DNA of 64,000 nt from NCBI RefSeq assembly GCF_905163445.1, contig NC_053199.1, positions 14,402,001-14,466,000 of the forward strand, written 5' to 3'. Made by a program: the position numbers and the translations under genes. The notes under the pieces are model-generated. The model searched no databases, was not told the DNA's origin, and was given only the letters and a program-made list of their open reading frames with translations. This stretch comes from Pararge aegeria (lineage: Eukaryota; Arthropoda; Insecta; Lepidoptera; Nymphalidae). Positions 10,966-21,679 of this stretch are shown here, one piece after another (position 1 is the stretch's first letter; each line of letters opens with the position of its first letter).

Positions 10966-11525
10966 CCGTGAATTCATTATGAATCTGTGGACACGAGTAT
11001 TTTCTAGTTTTATTAGAATTACAATTAGGTAGATACGTAGTTTAATATTCGGCTAGTAAATACAATATGGTACGAGGAAACTCATGTGACAGTTGGCTTA
11101 CACAGGTTTCTGTGCAAACAATGATATGCGGAAGTTTGATAAAGCTTACAAACTAACGAGCATACACTAAACTTGGTGACGGTATATTTGCGGTGCAAGC
11201 TTAATGTCGGGAGGAATGCTCTTCTTTATAAATTTGGATTAACACCATGAAACCACCATTGTATTTTTAATATGTACCTTTTCAAGTCTTACTCTGCTTT
11301 TTTCACAAAATGTGTGGACACGACTTTCAATCTCCCAAGTTATTTGAAAGCAGGATATTTATTCCAACGACAAACATGTTTTGGAGCTATTGCAGTCTCA
11401 ATATATCTGTAACGATAATTGATTTCTGCGTGGCATACTAACGCTACGTTAAGCTAACGGTACGCTAACGTAACGACACGCTTAATTAAATAGTAGTAAA
11501 TTGTAGTAGAGCTAATACATTTTAA

Positions 11526-11660
11526 GTAGAAGTAGAGCTTTTTGTGTCAGAGCCCGTTCTGGGAAGTATTATTGCCAAGCTTATTTCTGCGGCTAAGCAG
11601 CATTGTTGCAACCCTGTGTTCTGGTCTGAAGGGCCTGATTGCTTGTGTTACTATAGGCAA
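11526..11660 (+). mobile_element. T3 repeat, partial
   Basis: GAGCTTTTTGTGTCAGAGCC, GGGAAGTATTATTGCC and TTATTTCTGCGGCTAAGCAG align with 54960-55260 and 42838-43020. The open frame 11544-11810 runs through it and is not a gene. Confidence 0.6.
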
Positions 11661-11884
11661 ATGATGATGATACAAAAAAATGTTAGCACATTTCGTTTGA
11701 CCCGCGACCTTCCACATAAAGGGGAATCACGGAAGTCGTCAAAAAACCTACTTACTATTAGAAGCTTTATTTATATCGACTTTGGTTACATGCTGATGAG
11801 GGTGCAGTAGGAGTGCAGCTGAGGTTGAAATCAGGGCAAGGTTATAGCCGTAACTAGTCATAATCTCGCCTTGTTAGATTTTAT

Positions 11885-12315
11885 AGAAAACTAGACCTGC
11901 CCGGGGCGTCACCCACGTGTATTGCACCCTACTTACCAACTAGTTTTATAAATGCGATAGTTTCTACGTGAATAAAGGGGCAAAGCAACATCTCTACTAA
12001 TTATGTAAAGCTGAGGAGTTTGTTTGGTTGAATACCCTAATCTCAGGAACTACTAGTTAGAATCTAAATAAGCTTTTTTCGTGCGATAGTCCATTTATCG
12101 AAGAAGGCTATATGTATAACATCAAGCTACAACCGATACGAGCGGATAATCAAATTGCTGCTAAAACGGTAAAAACTATTACTTCTGAGGGCTACCAAAA
12201 TAACGTACGAATTCATTGTTTCCCCTTAAAAGTTCGCCGCATATAATCCGCAACATATGCTGTCTATCTTTTTAGGATGAGTCATACGCGGAAGAGAACT
12301 GCGTCCGCTTTTTTT
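11885..12315 (+). mobile_element. H1 Helitron-like element, second subtype
   Basis: AAGCTGAGGAGTTTGTTTGG, TTGAATACCCTAATCTCAGG, AACTACTAGTTAGAATC and GTGCGATAGTCCATTTATCG are shared with 57285-57415. The end reads GAGTCATACGCGGAAGAGAA. Confidence 0.5.
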
Positions 12316-12383
12316 AATATCTAGTGAGCTTCTGGTGAGTTAACTTCTTCCTAAAGTACTCATAGAGAGTACCGGCGCACAAG

Positions 12384-12658
12384 TTGACGGCCGACTGGCG
12401 CAGTGGGCAGCTACCCTGCTTTCTGAGTCCAAGGCCGTGGGTTCGATTCCCACAACTGGAAAATGTTTGTGTGATGAGCATTAAGTGTTTTTCAGTGTCT
12501 GGGTGTTTATATGTATTTTCTAAGTATTTATGTATATATAATTCATAAAAATATTCATCAGTCTTCTTAGTACCCATAACACAAGCTACGCTTACTTTGG
12601 GGCTAGGTGGCGATGTGTGTATTGTCGTAGTATATTTATTTATTTATTTATTTATTTA
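12384..12658 (+). mobile_element. S1 SINE, full length
   Basis: GACGGCCGACTGGCGCAGTG (A-box region), GTGGGTTCGATTCCCACAAC (B-box), complete body and a (TTTA)n tail at 12640-12658. Nearly identical to the copy at 17270 through the body, including the variant GAGCATTAAGTG. Confidence 0.9.
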
Positions 12659-13149
12659 AGTATAGCTGAGCCAGCCTACTCCCGGCATCGCAGGCAGACG
12701 AGGGCTTGTCTTTGATGAGTTGACTGCATAAGATTTCTCTGGTTGAGACTAAACTAAAACCCTACGCATTATGTAGGCACGCAGTAATATGTATGATACC
12801 TCCTATTTCTAACAATAATTTTTGATTTGTACTGATAATGGTAACACAAGTGACTTGAGTGGAGGTACTTTTTACTCTTATTATAAAATGGCATATACCT
12901 GTCATTGCATAAATCTATACTTCTCATACAAAATGTATATGTATTATTGTAATGATAAATTGTACAGAAATAAACTGTCGCTAAGCTAGATATAAAACTG
13001 TGTTTTAGGCGGCACTGCTCTCCTTATAAATATGGCTCGTTTAAACAAAAAGAAGATGTCATTCAAAGGCAAAGCTGGTAATCGTAACTAAAGTTACAAT
13101 TTTCATATATATGATATTATGAAGGTTTTTTATTCAAATCTAAAGAATA

Positions 13150-13190
13150 TTATGATGTGTGTGTTGTGTGTATGTGTGTGTGTGTGTTTA
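13150..13190. repeat. (TG)n microsatellite
   Basis: Imperfect TG run interrupted by TTG and TATG. Confidence 0.8.
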
Positions 13191-13790
13191 GTATTATTAT
13201 TAACACCATTTTTTATCTTATCCTTTAAAAATAAAGGATTCTTTCGTGTAACATACTAAAGCAGTGAGCGACGCAGCGGCGCAACGCATGGTCTAAGTGT
13301 GCGAAGCGCCTTAAGGTTGAGGAAGTAACCTGTAGGTCCGAAAACGGTGTAAAAACACAATGTAAGTTACAATGAGGAAGTAACAACTTCCTGAGCACGC
13401 ATTCATAAATTAAGCTATTCACGACGAATCGCCTGAAAGCGCTATCTTTACCTCTAATCTTCTTACACACCGTCTGAACTAACACATTAACTGCCAACTA
13501 GCTACGATACGTTAACTACACATTACGATTGTTTATTTGTGTAACAATAGTGATATTATATCCTAATCAAAACAATAACAAACGATTTGATTAGTTATAC
13601 AAAGTTCATCCTAGATCTTCAAAACTACTGAATACATATAAATAAAACTAAAGTGTCTGTCTATGTTTTGAAACATCGTCCTATTAACGTCGCACTGCTG
13701 GCAACAGGGCTTCTCTCTTATCGCAGAGATGGGAGCATTGACCCACCATGCTGCTTTTTTATTGGCTGATGTCGATTAGAAACCATCGTC

Positions 13791-13927
13791 AATACAGTCG
13801 CTATAAGACTGATGTGAAAGGCATTTACTAATTTCGGCATCGACGGTAGGAGAGCCGTAGCTAAATTGGTGAAAGCGCTCAGGCCGCGATTGCCCGAGAG
13901 TCGCAGGTTCAAATCCTGTCGGTTCCG
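13791..13927 (+). mobile_element. tRNA-derived repeat, F type
   Basis: CAGTCGCTATAAGACTGATG, then AGCCGTAGCTAAATTGGTG (A-box-like), AGGCCGCGATTGCCC and GCAGGTTCAAATCCTGT (T-arm/B-box). The CGGTTCC end would need a GGAACCG 5' arm, which is absent, so it is not a working tRNA gene. The same unit occurs inverted at 17895-18056. Confidence 0.65.
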
Positions 13928-14009
13928 AAAATTGTTATATGCATTTTAAATTCATAAAATTAAATTTAGTAATACTTGCAGGACATACTAGGAATACGTC
14001 CTATAAAGT

Positions 14010-14110
14010 GGCACCCATTGGTCATCAACCTGAGGCAAAGGTGTTAAGTCTCATGTGCCTATAATTACACCGTCAACCTTTAAGCCGAAACACAGAAATG
14101 CTGAGATCTT
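14010..14110 (+). mobile_element. Fragment of a Jockey/CR1-type LINE tail
   Basis: ATCAACCTGAGGCAAAGGTG, TTAAGTCTCATGTGCCTATA and AACACAGAAATGCTGAGAT resemble the lead-in of the tails at 40613 and 45120, where 'TCAACCT...GGTGTTAAGCC' also occurs. Confidence 0.4.
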
Positions 14111-14289
14111 TCACATATAGTTAGACTACTAACAGACATACAGTACATACTAATAGAGCATTGATACTAAAAATGTATCTAGATTAAAGCGATAATGACT
14201 ATGTTTTTGCAGCGCATGTATTTGAAACTCTGAGCCCATGGCCTTCGGATACAATTTTTTTTTATTAACATCGTGTCCCAAAAATTGGT

Positions 14290-14440
14290 TTTGACGTCTG
14301 GAGGCCCAAGAGCTGGCGCTTATTTAGCCCAACGACTAAGTTTAGCAATTCAAAGGGGCCAGCATTTTGGGTAGCATGCCCATAAATGAACAGTTAAACA
14401 GCTTCTATTTTTTGTAAATATTAATTTTCGTTTGTAATTG
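14290..14440 (+). pseudogene. Transposon ORF relic with AYLAQRLSLAIQRG
   Basis: One frame gives AYLAQRLSLAIQRGQHFG then stop. 26170-26310 gives YLGQRISLAIQRGNAASILA in the same arrangement. Two dispersed copies with a shared peptide suggest the C-terminus of a retrotransposon ORF; clade unknown. Confidence 0.4.
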
Positions 14441-15399
14441 TGTGGGTACTTATTGGAATTATAAAAAAAGAGCACACTTAAAAAGCAATAATTCAAAGTT
14501 AGAAATTTACACTCATCATGACGATGGCATGCGTAAAAAAGTAAACTCCAAGGAACGCTTTTTCGAATAACATGTTTCTCAAAAAGTTTAAAAAAAAAGT
14601 TCTGCTTGCGGCTCAGGTTCGCCTGGTCCCTGGTGTCACTTTGAACGGCTACGATCTTTTGGGACGCAAAAAAAAGTTAAAAATTAATGAAATTAGTGTT
14701 ATATGAACATCACTCAAAAAAGTTGAAATATGGTAACAAGCTTTTAAAATGAGTCCCTTCCCATTTGTAGCGAACGGAACCCCAAAGGACATACCGGGCA
14801 GGAATTCGGAGTATATGCGGATGAATTCATGTGTAAAAGGAAAGCCTATAAATCAATTTCTCTGATCTACCGTTACGGTTGCCATGGCGACTTTTGCGCA
14901 GTCAAGCAAAAACACTTACTCGGAACTAATCAAGCATCAATATCATAAAGTTAAGATAGAATTTGTTGTATTATTGTACTGGAAAAATGGGTCTTTATTT
15001 TTTGCCGATTTATTGACTAACTTATTCTGAGGTAAGTACCGGAGTTTACTTTATGTCGTACCTATACGTATGTTCTGAGTTTAATACGGTTTCTCGTTAA
15101 CAGCTATATCTTAGTTTATATCTTCATAGCAACTGTTATGAACTCATTTTTTGCCTTTTAAATCTGTAAATCAGATTTCCTATAGAAGCATAGTTGCGTA
15201 TCCTACCGACTGCACCAAGTAAAGGCGTGTTTTTTATTACTTAGGTAATTACATTTTAAGTGGCATGCGTTATGTACTAAATTATTCTAGTTACCATGTT
15301 CCTCATACAATATTAATATTATTTTACCCATGATTTAATCACACCACTTATAATAAAACTGTATCGAGTCGATTTCTGTACATTGAAGCTAATTCGAAA

Positions 15400-15560
15400 A
15401 AAAATTTGGAGGGCAATCTGTAATCGATACCGTATATTTGTGTCTGTATTTTTGTCTGACTGTCTGTATCTCAGCCGCGCATCACGCACAAACTACTGAA
15501 TGAATTTAAATGAAACTTTCCACATTTTGACACCTATTTTTAGGTTGCGTAAACAACATC
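15400..15560 (+). mobile_element. H1-like fragment
   Basis: ATCGATACCGTATATTTGTG, TCTGACTGTCTGTATCTCAG and CACGCACAAACTACTGAATG parallel the 5' part of the long H1 copies at 1340 and 37710. Confidence 0.5.
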
Positions 15561-15614
15561 ACGATAAGTACTGTGATTGAGCGAATACAGGTAGCAAGCA
15601 AACAAACACACTTG

Positions 15615-15740
15615 TGAATTTCTAGGCACTTTTGATGTGTATATAAATTAAGCCATAGTAGTGTGACGATGGTCTGTTACATTCGTAAACTTAATAATCA
15701 GCCGACGAGGATTCCTAACGCGCCTGGTTTTTCAGCCGTG
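15615..15740 (-). mobile_element. T2 LINE 3'-tail, partial
   Basis: CACTTTTGATGTGTATATAA, TACATTCGTAAACTTAATAA and CCTAACGCGCCTGG align with the better copy at 40275-40500. Confidence 0.6.
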
Positions 15741-16500
15741 CCGCGTATAAATTGATATATAAGTTGATTGTGATGCCAAAGAGTTTTCTTTGGCGTCACA
15801 ATCACGTATTGATGTTCCTGAAGTACTTATATATTAAGTCTACTTCATCATCCACGGACACGGGTCTCCTCTAAGCGTGAGATGGGTTCTTATTTCCAAG
15901 TGTAGATATGTAGACTTCGCACGCCTTTGCACTCTAAAAAAAAATTGGTTATTCCTAACAAGATAGTGATTGTTGTGATCAAGCATCTTGATTCCATACG
16001 AGCCTAACAAGAACATAGATACATCAAATAAGATGATAATGATTGTTTATCATAATTCAATGGACTGGGCAACTGTATTGCTCCTATTATTGTTACTTAA
16101 CTAAGGCATATTCTTAACTGATTCAATTTACGTACTTGTTTAAGCTAAATAATTAAAAATGATCTAATCATACAAAGAAGTAAATAATAATAGAAACAAC
16201 GTATTTATTTGTTAGAATCAATGAACATACCTACATTGTTAGCTCAATATATAATTAAGTTGCTGCTATAACTAATCAGCTTTTGTTGTTATGTTTATTA
16301 TCATAATTGTTACAATTTATATAACGTCAACTAAGAGAAAATCTCTCTTAGTTGGCTTTCTTTTTTTAGAGTGTGAGAACAGAAACAAAAAACATGAAAT
16401 CGCAGAATTCTCAGAGAAGCAGGTTTCCTCACGGTTTTTAAATTAATTTAAAAAAGTCACTATATAATATAATTTGTTATTGAGTCTACTTAAAAAAAAG

Positions 16501-16990
16501 TGTGTGTTAGCTCCGACGCACGACTAGAGTTTACTCCTTAAGTACGATTGTTGAAATATACACGAAAAGAGTTTATTTAGCTGAATAAAGATTAATACCA
16601 TATGAAAGGGTAAATTAAAAATCCTGTGCAATTTATTCACACACGGCGGAAGTGTAACTTCTTAAAAGTAGCCTACGGGAGATTGAGGTGAATGTAGAGT
16701 ACCGGAACTATTAGGATAAATGTTATGTTTATTATTTAGTTTCCATGGTAACAAGAATAGGAAAAAAATGTATAATTTCAGTTTCCTTGGTAACTTAAAT
16801 AGGAAAAATAATTTAATTAAACGAAAGCGGCGTTGCATGTTTGCGCATGCAACGTCGCAAAGCGAAAACGTAACGAGGTCATTCATCAGTAGATTTTACT
16901 CTACCTCTACATTTTTCTCATAACGGGCGCCTTATATATGAAAATCGATTCTTAAGGAGTAAACTCCAACCAACTAGCTAGCACAAGCTT
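16501..16990. mobile_element. Non-autonomous inverted-terminus DNA element, about 490 bp
   Basis: Exact inverted GAGTTTACTCCTTAAG at 16527-16542 and 16951-16966. Weaker pairing extends outward (GTGTTAGCT vs GTGCTAGCT) and inward (ACGATT vs TCGATT). The interior has an inverted pair around GCGGCGTTGCATG/CATGCAACGTCGC (16827-16858). No transposase. Superfamily not assigned. Confidence 0.6.
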
Positions 16991-17269
16991 GCCCGTGCAA
17001 GTATCCCTCTCTTGATGTCGGGTCAAAAAAATAACACTTAAGCTGGAAGCATGGTAATTGGTGGCGACATAAGTAGCTTACGTTTTAAAATAACGTTTCC
17101 AATGTATGACACAATGGTCAGAGGTAGGAGACGGGGCACTGAGCCGGGGGATTATTTCCGATGTTCAATTATTCCCTTCACCTCAGCTATTTTCAAAATG
17201 TTTTTCTGGTTTAAATGACTTTTTCTCTTTTTCTATTTTCTCTTTAAAATATCACTTTTACATAACGAC

Positions 17270-17530
17270 GACGGCCGACTGGCGCAGTGGGCAGCGACCC
17301 TGCTTTCTGAGTCCAAGGCCGTGGGTTCGATTCCCACAACTGGAAAATTTTTGTGTGATGAGCATTAAGTGTTTTTCAGTGTCTGGGTGTTTATATGTAT
17401 TTTCTAAGTATTTATGTATATATAATTCATAAAAATATCCATCAGTCACCCATCAGTAGTACCCATAACACAAGCTACGCTTACTTTGGGGCTAGGTGGC
17501 GATGTGTGTATTGTCGTAGTATATTTATTA
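17270..17530 (+). mobile_element. S1 SINE, full length
   Basis: GACGGCCGACTGGCGCAGTG, intact B-box, body with GAGCATTAAGTGTTTTTCAG, and ATTGTCGTAGTATATTTATT end. Shares diagnostic changes with 12384-12658. Confidence 0.9.
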
Positions 17531-17894
17531 TAACAAATTTTATCTTGAAGCAAGATAAGGTCTACAATTCTAAAACAAAGGCACAACAATACTAAAATAA
17601 AACTGCTTTGAGTGACGGTAGTAAGCCCATTTACTAGGAGTTCTAGCCCAGTTGATGTGGGAATTCGGTGTAATTTGGTCAACATGTGACACACAAAGTA
17701 ATTAATCTCCTTAGTTTTCTAAAGCGTTATCGTTAGACAACCTCGAACGACCTGCTGATGGGTTTTAATCAGTCAGATGTTATTATTACGACTCCATGAT
17801 CCATATGATTTTATATGACTACACAATACAATTCTTGGAACAGTTGAGTTTCCTTTATGAAGGGATAATTTTATAAATTTTATATCATATAAAA

Positions 17895-17980
17895 ATTTTG
17901 GGACCGACAGTATTTGAACCTGTGACTGTAGCAATCGCGGCCTGAGAGCTTTTCCACTAAACTACGGCTACCGAAAATGC
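17895..17980 (-). mobile_element. tRNA-derived repeat, F type, inverted copy
   Basis: Complement reads GTAGCCGTAGTTTAGTGG, CAGGCCGCGATTGC and ACAGGTTCAAATACTGTCGG. As at 13853, the acceptor arms do not pair. Joined on its right to a large hairpin that carries the same CGCTATAAGACTGA motif as the other copy. Confidence 0.65.
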
Positions 17981-17984
17981 CGAA

Positions 17985-18056
17985 TTTATAATATAACTTA
18001 TATCAGTCTTATAGCGAATACAATCGCTATAAGACTGAAATAAGTTATATTATAAA
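17985..18056. repeat. 33-bp inverted repeat hairpin, one mismatch
   Basis: Arms 17985-18017 and 18024-18056, loop of 6 nt. The loop-proximal part is CAGTCTTATAGCGA/TCGCTATAAGACTG. Likely part of the neighbouring tRNA-like element. Confidence 0.85.
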
Positions 18057-18144
18057 CCAACAGCTTCTAGGAAACATTTACGTTTCGATAAACTTTTCAG
18101 AGCTCCATATTACATTGAGACATTATTCAAACAAGAGAAGTAAT

Positions 18145-18340
18145 AATAATAATAATAATCATTTATTTCAGGCTTTACCCATAAAATTTAAGATCCGTAA
18201 CGACATAAAATTAAATGCAATTAAAATAAATACATGTCAAAAGTAAATAAAACTAAATTAAAACACTAATAAATTTATAAAAGTGAAAACACAAATAAAT
18301 TTATAAAAGTTTATAAAGAGCAATGTATCGTCTACTGTTG
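18145..18340 (-). mobile_element. LINE-tail-like repeat beginning at (AAT)n
   Basis: TAATAATAATAATAATCATT then TATTTCAGGCTTTACCC resembles 28095-28140 (AATAATCATTTATTTCAGAC). Such a (AAT)n-anchored start is typical of - strand LINE 3' ends. The rest is A-rich. Confidence 0.4.
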
Positions 18341-18577
18341 TATAGGAAGGCTTTATAAAATCACACTACGACCAATAACCACTGTTCGATAATAAAAAAT
18401 TTTGCAGACACGGGAAAAATATTCCTTTTGAGTGCTTGGAATCCCATACAAAGCGTAAACGGTTAAACTTACGCTAAAATGTGTCACGATATTGTTCTCC
18501 CATAAAAGACTTAAAAAAATCCTGGACAACATATTATATATACCTTTTAAGGTTGATTCATACGCCGGCGAAGTCAA

Positions 18578-18823
18578 GAAGTTTATATGTTGCGCGCGCA
18601 CACCGTCACAAAAAACCAACACCCTGAAGTAACAAGTAGTCAAGATTTAAGTTTCTCAAAAAAAGGTTTGACTGTGAACACTTTCAATTGCCAAAGTCTA
18701 CGGGCTCATTCCGGTGATTTAATTGATTCAAATGTACAAAAATCTCCAATTTTAATGTTGAGTGAAACTTGGTTGTACGATAATGAGATAACTAGATAAT
18801 GCGTTATAATAAAACTATCAAGA
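18578..18823 (+). mobile_element. H2 element, 5'- and 3'-truncated copy
   Basis: From TTTATATGTTGCGCGCGCAC to GCGTTATAATAAAACTATCA it is almost identical to 19804-20046. The frame encodes a peptide containing VNTFNCQSLRAHSGDLI and ILMLSETWL, which resembles the start of an exonuclease/endonuclease-type domain of mobile elements (non-LTR or Helentron). Confidence 0.65.
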
Positions 18824-19759
18824 AGATCACTTGTATCAATTATATATTATGTTATCTCTAGACCTCAAATGGTATTTCGAATGTAAGGAGGGACTAGCAT
18901 CCTCAAGAAACGCACTGGTACTTCCTTACGCAGTGCTCCGTCTTGGAGATGATACTTGTTACTACAAGTATAGGCACTTCTAACATAGCTTCATGCGTGA
19001 GTGGAAGGGAAAAGGGAGGGAGGTACATCATTAAAAAAAGCAAAACATAAATTGAAATATAGTTTGCAAGTTTATTTTCCAGTTTGTAAAAGATATGTTT
19101 TGCCAAACCGACATAATATAAGAATATGGTCAAGAAAAGAAATTATTAAATTTTATACAAAGTTTGCAATGTTGTTATGGTCGTTATACGGCGTGCGTAA
19201 CTATACTATACAACTAAGATTTAAGTATCGTTAGTTTCACATAAAATGTATGTAACCAATCAAATTTCATACAAATGTTCAATCGAATAATCAAAACCGT
19301 ACCGAAACTATAATCGATACACACACATCGATTATGCCCTGGGCGCGATACATCCGCTTGTAGGCTGACGATTTCCGTATTCGGTTAGAATCGGATCAAC
19401 GATTTCCCAGCGACCTCAGGCCGGTAATGACTTGCCCGGTTTTAATTTGTGAACCGATCAGATTGAGGGCGCCATCGATACAAGCATCTTATCGGGGAAA
19501 TCGATTATAGAATAATACGATTAGGGCACCGGGTGAGTTCACCAGATTGTGGTTGAAATTGGATATTTACATTGTTGAACAGGGTTATTGAGAAAGGGAC
19601 TTCATCTGAATAAAGCTAAACGTACATAACACTAACTACTAACATAACTTTTATCTATAAATGCTTTAGCTACAGTCGAGACGTTGCTGAATCGATATGG
19701 CGCAGACACCATTTTTCCGGCACGAATAATGAGGACTTGAAAAAACAAAATACAATTTT

Positions 19760-20169
19760 GAACTTATACTTCATTTGACGCGTTGGGGAAAAATTATGAG
19801 AGTAAATTTATATGTTGCGCGCGCACACCGTCACAAAAAACCAACACCCTGATGTTACCAGTAGTCAAGATTTAAGTTTCTCAAAAAAAGGTTTGACAGT
19901 GAACACTTTCAATTGCCAAAGTCTACGGGCTCATTCCGGTGATTTAATTGATTCAATTGTACAAAAATCTCCAATTTTAATGTTGAGTGAAACTTGGTTG
20001 TACGATAATGAGACAACTAGATAATGCGTTATAATAAAACTATCAATGTATTAAATACTAAATCTAGTGTTAGGGTGGTTTTTTTTACAAACGTAGAAAG
20101 AATAAAGAGATAAAATTTTCAAAAAGTTTTTATCTTGTTACGCCAAAGTAGTATAACTTCTTACGCGTG
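19760..20169 (+). mobile_element. H2 element, near full length, 410 bp
   Basis: Starts GAACTTATACTTCATTTGAC and ends GCCAAAGTAGTATAACTTC, inverted versions of each other with differences. Contains the GCGCGCGCACACCGTCAC block and the endonuclease-like peptide relic (frame 19812-20024). Same order in the inverted copy 51059-51514. Too short to be autonomous. Confidence 0.65.
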
Positions 20170-20219
20170 TTTTTTATTAGCCTCTTCTTGTGATAAGAAG
20201 TAATATAGTGTATAGGTAG

Positions 20220-20310
20220 CGGGCTCACCTGTTATATTAAACCCTAATTGGTTTCTACGCAATATCATATAGGAACGCTAAATAACTGCGTGGCACATCT
20301 TTGTTGGTAT
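20220..20310 (-). mobile_element. S2 SINE fragment
   Basis: GGCTCACCTGTTATATTAAA, CCCTAATTGGTTTCTACGCA and GGCACATCTTTGTTGG are the complement of the S2 body. Confidence 0.55.
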
Positions 20311-20558
20311 AGTAGTAGGCTACGATCAAAGCGTTTCAAAGGACAAAAATATGGAGAGTCAAAAATTATGTATTACAAAATAGCTACAAATCCTTCCACA
20401 CTTTATAAGATAACAGCTTTTACCACTACCCGGGCCAGTGGCAAGCATAGAGGGTATGCACAGGGTATGTAAATTATATCTAGAGAAAAAAATCTCCAGT
20501 ACGCCTTATAAAAACTTAACAAAACAAACCAACCAGCTCACTTAAGTATAAAGCTCCC

Positions 20559-20613
20559 CTCCCCTTAAAATCATATAAAATATTATTATTATTTTATATG
20601 ATTTCAAGGGGAG
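20559..20613. repeat. 24-bp inverted repeat around (ATT)n
   Basis: CTCCCCTTAAAATCATATAA at the left arm (20559-20582) pairs with 20590-20613 with one mismatch. Typical of a palindromic MITE. Confidence 0.8.
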
Positions 20614-20639
20614 AGGAATAAGGTGTATTTATTATTCCA

Positions 20640-20885
20640 AAACCTCGATATAAAATTTAGGTGAACAATTTTAGCATGAGTTGCCCTTTAGATCGATTTC
20701 ATAGGAACCATAAAAAAAAAACTCCGGGATAAAAAGTAGCCTAGATGTCACTCTCGGAGCCATAAACTATGTCTATGCAAAATTTCCCGTAAAACCCGTG
20801 GCGTTGTCGTGTGAAAGAAAAACAACCAAACTTTTGCATTCATAATATTGGTGGGGAACTAGGGACTAGCAGGTATAGGAAATAT
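20640..20885 (+). mobile_element. H1-like Helitron/LINE fragment
   Basis: CTCCGGGATAAAAAGTAGCC, AACTATGTCTATGCAAAATT, AACCCGTGGCGTTGTCGTGT and a terminal CATTCATAATATTGG are hallmarks of a very common lepidopteran repeat. Confidence 0.55.
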
Positions 20886-21037
20886 AACTAAACCCAAAAC
20901 TAAAGGGGTGAAAATACCCCGTCGCAACACCCGGGCCGGCCTTAGGGGGCAAGAGGGTGATATAATAAATATTCAACTACAAAGAGGACCAGTGGACATA
21001 CGCTACGGATGTGAGTGCCAACCTATGTTAATTTATA

Positions 21038-21074
21038 TTCCGCAATATCGTACCCTTAGTACGATATTGTGGAA
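21038..21074. repeat. 16-bp inverted repeat
   Basis: TTCCGCAATATCGTAC and GTACGATATTGTGGAA with a 5-nt loop; one mismatch. Confidence 0.75.
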
Positions 21075-21630
21075 CTCGTAAACGTTGATGGTTTCCGAAT
21101 TTCGAAACAATAACTTCTTCTTCTTTCCATTAACTCACCCTATGCGTTTTTTTTTAATTCGAAAATTGATTTGTTATTCCTGCTTGGTAATGTTTTTATC
21201 GATAGGATAACCGCCACCTAGCAATCGCAACACGCGGACAATTATGTACATGATGGGAGCAACAATAACGTCAGGTAGCAAAAAAAAATTAGTTTGCTCA
21301 TTTAGAAAAAAATTTTGGATTGTCAACGTCTTCAGCCACAACTGGCTCAGGGATATTGCAATCACAGCATGCTAATCTTTGTGAAACATTATGTGAGAGC
21401 CCGTATACGTTAATATTAATGGAACGATTGTACTAAATGCAGTGCCTACTGTCCCGATACTTCAAAATGGAGCCACTTAACTTTAAACAGTTTGGGACTA
21501 AAAAAGGAGCTTGTATTGTGATTCGATACTCGATAAACTACCAACTCATGCGATGTAAACAAATTCGTACTACGGTTACTGAAGGCTAATATTGGATCGA
21601 AACGTTTGTATAATGAATTTAACGGAACCC

Positions 21631-21670
21631 GAATAAATATTATTGTATACTAGTACAGTAATATTTATTC
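21631..21670. repeat. 17-bp inverted repeat
   Basis: GAATAAATATTATTGTA (21631-21647) and its near-complement at 21654-21670. Confidence 0.7.
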
Positions 21671-21679
21671 AGTGACCTC

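Noticed and set aside
12384..12460. Possible tRNA gene at S1 head
   Set aside because: Pol III boxes are present, but it is followed by the S1 body and occurs many times; SINE head.
13225..13497. 90-codon - strand open frame
   Set aside because: Cysteine- and histidine-containing but without a spaced motif, and no splice or neighbour support; left as chance.
13853..13927. Possible tRNA gene
   Set aside because: T-arm and B-box are good, but the acceptor arms do not pair. The same unit recurs inverted at 17895, so it is a tRNA-derived repeat.
17985..18056. Possible microRNA precursor
   Set aside because: Arms are almost perfectly complementary with a 6-nt loop and the unit is tied to a repeat; more like a MITE/SINE hairpin.
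21174..21365. 63-codon hydrophobic - strand frame
   Set aside because: Looks membrane-like but is short, low-complexity and isolated; no recognised family.
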